Position numbers and translations under genes: made by a program. Below the pieces are notes generated by a model, which worked only from the letters and a program-made list of their open reading frames with translations, was not told the origin of the DNA and did not search any database. Shown piece after piece: positions 62,332 to 64,000 of a DNA stretch of 64,000 bases (its first letter is position 1; the number at the start of each line of letters is the position of its first letter). Origin of the DNA: an archaeon (GTDB lineage Archaea > Thermoproteota > Nitrososphaeria > Nitrososphaerales > JACAEJ01); the NCBI GenBank assembly GCA_024256265.1, contig JACGUK010000002.1, positions 90,018 to 154,017 of the forward strand, in the 5' to 3' direction.

Positions 62332-63762
62332 TTACCTTAAAAATAGACTTTTTAACTGTCTCATAATACTTTGACTGGCCATATATCTATATGTTCTTCT
62401 CTTCAATTTATTCTTAGAGAATATCCCCTTTAATCTTCTATTAAAGGATCCATAGAAACTTCGATAGCATTCGTAAAGTTCTTCTTGAACTTCTTCTCTT
62501 GATAGATGTTCAGTGGGCATTATAGCGTGAACCATATCATAGTTAGCCCAATTATTATCCTCAATCCAACCATTTAATCGAGCTTTCTCATAGACCTCTG
62601 TCCCTGGAAAAGGTGTAAGTATCATAAAGATCGCTATATCAGGATCTATATCGTCTGCAAACTCCCTCATTCTTGCTATAGATCCAGCTGAATCTCCCCT
62701 TTCTCCTATGATAAAGGTTGCTTGGGCAAATATATCGTTCTCTTTTAGCAATTTTACTGCTATTTTTGAGTCTTCAGGATCGATCTTTTTGTTAAAGGCT
62801 TTAAGTGTTGATTCACTATTGCTTTCTGCCCCAAAAAGTATCCAACGGTTTCCTGCCTTTCTCATCTTAGGTAGAATTTCCTTTTGTCTAACAATATCAT
62901 CACACCTGGCTTGAAAGAACCACATAATGTCATCAGAAAACCCTCTTCGAATTATTTCGTCACATAAATCCATCATATGCTTACCCATGCCAAAATTGTC
63001 ATCTGTCAGCCAAAAGAACCTGCCTCCATAATTTCGATAGCAGAATTCAATCTCGTCTGTGATTCTTTTAGCAGATTTGGCTCTATACTTACCATTCCAA
63101 TGTTTCCATTGAGTGCAAAAGGTACAGCGATGTGGGCATCCTCTCGATCCCTCTATCAAAGCATACCTAGTTTTAGGACCAGCCATCATTGTAAAGTGGT
63201 ATCTATGAACTAAATCCTCGACAAAGTGATAACCAGGAAAAGGTAGATCATCTAAGTTTTCAATCAAAGGCCTCTCAGGATTATGTATGATTGCTTCATC
63301 ATGCCTGAATGAAATACCTTTTATCTGTGAAAGAGATTCATTTTTGATTAGTGCATTGACTAGCTCTAAAAGGGTCTGTTCCCCTTCTCCATGGATGATT
63401 ACATCGATCTCAGGGTAAGCTTTCAAGCTCTCCTGAGCTGTAACTGTAAAATGTTGACCTCCAACTACATTTATAGCATCTGGCTTGACCTTCTTGACTA
63501 TACTGCAAGTTTGAGCAACAGTGTAAGTGTTACAAGTTGCAAGCCCGCTAGAAGCTACAATATCTGGATCAAAGGATTCGATGCGCCTCTCCAATCCTTT
63601 CCAATCCAATCGCTCAGCTTGGCAGTCAAGTACCTTTATCTCCACTTCTTTGTTCTTGCTTTCAAGAAATGCTGCAAGTTGGAGGATTCCATATGGAGGT
63701 GGGAGATACTCTCCCATGATGAACCAAAAGTCCTTGGGTGGCTCTATAAAGAGAACTCTCAT
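62332..63762 (-). CDS. cobalamin-binding-type radical SAM protein
   Basis: The 476-residue protein has a B12-type N-terminal domain (LIEPPKDFWFIMGEYLPPPYGILQLAAF, then NVVGGQHFTVTAQESL) and a radical SAM core with GSRGCPHRCTFCTQW (CxxxCxxC). FWLTDDNFGMGKHM and FGAESNSESTLKAFNKK follow. It is a paralog-like match to the gene at 22.3 kb. Likely roles are lipid or cofactor methylation or ring formation. It lies just upstream of the DUF2085 gene in one transcript. Confidence 0.9.
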   Translation of the reverse strand: MRVLFIEPPKDFWFIMGEYLPPPYGILQLAAFLESKNKEVEIKVLDCQAERLDWKGLERRIESFDPDIVASSGLATCNTYTVAQTCSIVKKVKPDAINVVGGQHFTVTAQESLKAYPEIDVIIHGEGEQTLLELVNALIKNESLSQIKGISFRHDEAIIHNPERPLIENLDDLPFPGYHFVEDLVHRYHFTMMAGPKTRYALIEGSRGCPHRCTFCTQWKHWNGKYRAKSAKRITDEIEFCYRNYGGRFFWLTDDNFGMGKHMMDLCDEIIRRGFSDDIMWFFQARCDDIVRQKEILPKMRKAGNRWILFGAESNSESTLKAFNKKIDPEDSKIAVKLLKENDIFAQATFIIGERGDSAGSIARMREFADDIDPDIAIFMILTPFPGTEVYEKARLNGWIEDNNWANYDMVHAIMPTEHLSREEVQEELYECYRSFYGSFNRRLKGIFSKNKLKRRTYRYMASQSIMRQLKSLFLR

Positions 63763-63807
63763 CGCTAATCTGCTTGGGAGCCATTAAACCCTATACTTAT
63801 ATCTACG

Positions 63808-64000
63808 TTATGCTGATGAAGTGGGTCTTCTTATCCTTCGTCTTCCACGAGTATATGAGAGGATTCCACCTATGATGATCATGATCCCTATCAAGAAGAG
63901 GATTCCAGGCCACCAACTTATGACATGTATGCTATCTAAATAGAATAAGACTGCGAGACCTAACAAAAACACTCCGCCCGCTATGGCTCCCCAAAACTCT
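63808..64000 (-). CDS. membrane protein, 5' end cut by the window
   Basis: On the minus strand the frame runs from the window edge to TAA 63808-63810, 63 residues. Two hydrophobic spans (AIAGGVFLLGLAVLFYLDSI and WPGILFLIGIMIIIGGILSY) and a basic tail RGRRRIRRP are visible. It resembles small archaeal membrane proteins of unknown role. Confidence 0.6.
   Translation of the reverse strand, partial: EFWGAIAGGVFLLGLAVLFYLDSIHVISWWPGILFLIGIMIIIGGILSYTRGRRRIRRPTSSA

Overview
The window is archaeal chromosomal DNA with low G+C content (estimated by eye). The evidence is archaeal-type DnaG primase, Pelota, archaeal ribosomal proteins S12, S7, S3, L22 and L29, an archaeal ATP-dependent DNA ligase, the archaeal route to riboflavin (ArfA/ArfB/ArfC, RibC) next to CofG/CofH for coenzyme F420, an archaeal SRP RNA, and TATA-box promoters about 26 bp upstream of predicted transcript starts. 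A tRNA-Cys intron in the T-loop points towards a Thermoproteota/TACK-type lineage (a Bathyarchaeia-like or related group is my best guess). The phylum is inference; a 16S rRNA or marker tree would settle it.

Layout. 0-7 kb: an unknown protein, an AbrB-PhoU regulator, a metallo-beta-lactamase-fold hydrolase, the intron-containing tRNA-Cys beside cysS, and a PadR-ABC exporter operon. 7-13 kb: a four-subunit 2-oxoacid:ferredoxin oxidoreductase operon (porGDAB), dnaG, pelA and cutA. 13-16 kb: a decayed ArsC-like phosphatase, a RelE-type toxin-antitoxin pair, tRNA-Ala, map, coaD and a secreted protein. 16-28 kb: trpS, pheS-pheT, a structured RNA candidate, a TOPRIM protein, a small zinc finger, a B12-type radical SAM enzyme, S12-S7, a VIT-like membrane protein and an isolated L22-S3-L29 block. 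28-33 kb is the accessory zone: HicB/HicA, a retropepsin-like protease and a 1.1-kb miniature insertion at tRNA-Ser(GCU) that carries a UPF0175/DUF3368 toxin-antitoxin pair, followed by the SRP RNA. 33-41 kb: a TtuA/Ncs6-like tRNA thiolase, a site-2-type protease and a pst phosphate transporter without pstB. 41-48 kb: an Asp-box cell-surface protein, a membrane DUF835 sensor, DNA ligase and NikR with a clear operator. 48-56 kb: the riboflavin and F420-precursor cluster. 56-64 kb: a short glucan phosphorylase-like enzyme, UbiX, an EamA transporter, RpiA, a nitroreductase and a second B12-type radical SAM gene.

How the genes fit together. The strongest functional unit is ribB-ribC-ribH-arfA-amidohydrolase-arfC-arfB, an overlapping operon that meets cofH/cofG head-on. 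Both branches need 5-amino-6-ribitylaminouracil. Every known archaeal enzyme up to the reductase is present. The one extra gene is an amidohydrolase with an intact deaminase-type metal site, so it is the natural candidate for the deaminase step that has lacked an archaeal gene. Other points are the NikR operator in front of a small membrane protein, the miniature tRNA-targeted element, and three genes whose conserved N-terminus begins where ACG, CTG or AAG stands in place of a start codon.

Gene-expression style. Several first genes have a TATA box 25-30 bp before the start codon, which implies leaderless or short-leader mRNAs. Internal operon genes often have GGAGG or GGTGAT ribosome binding sites.
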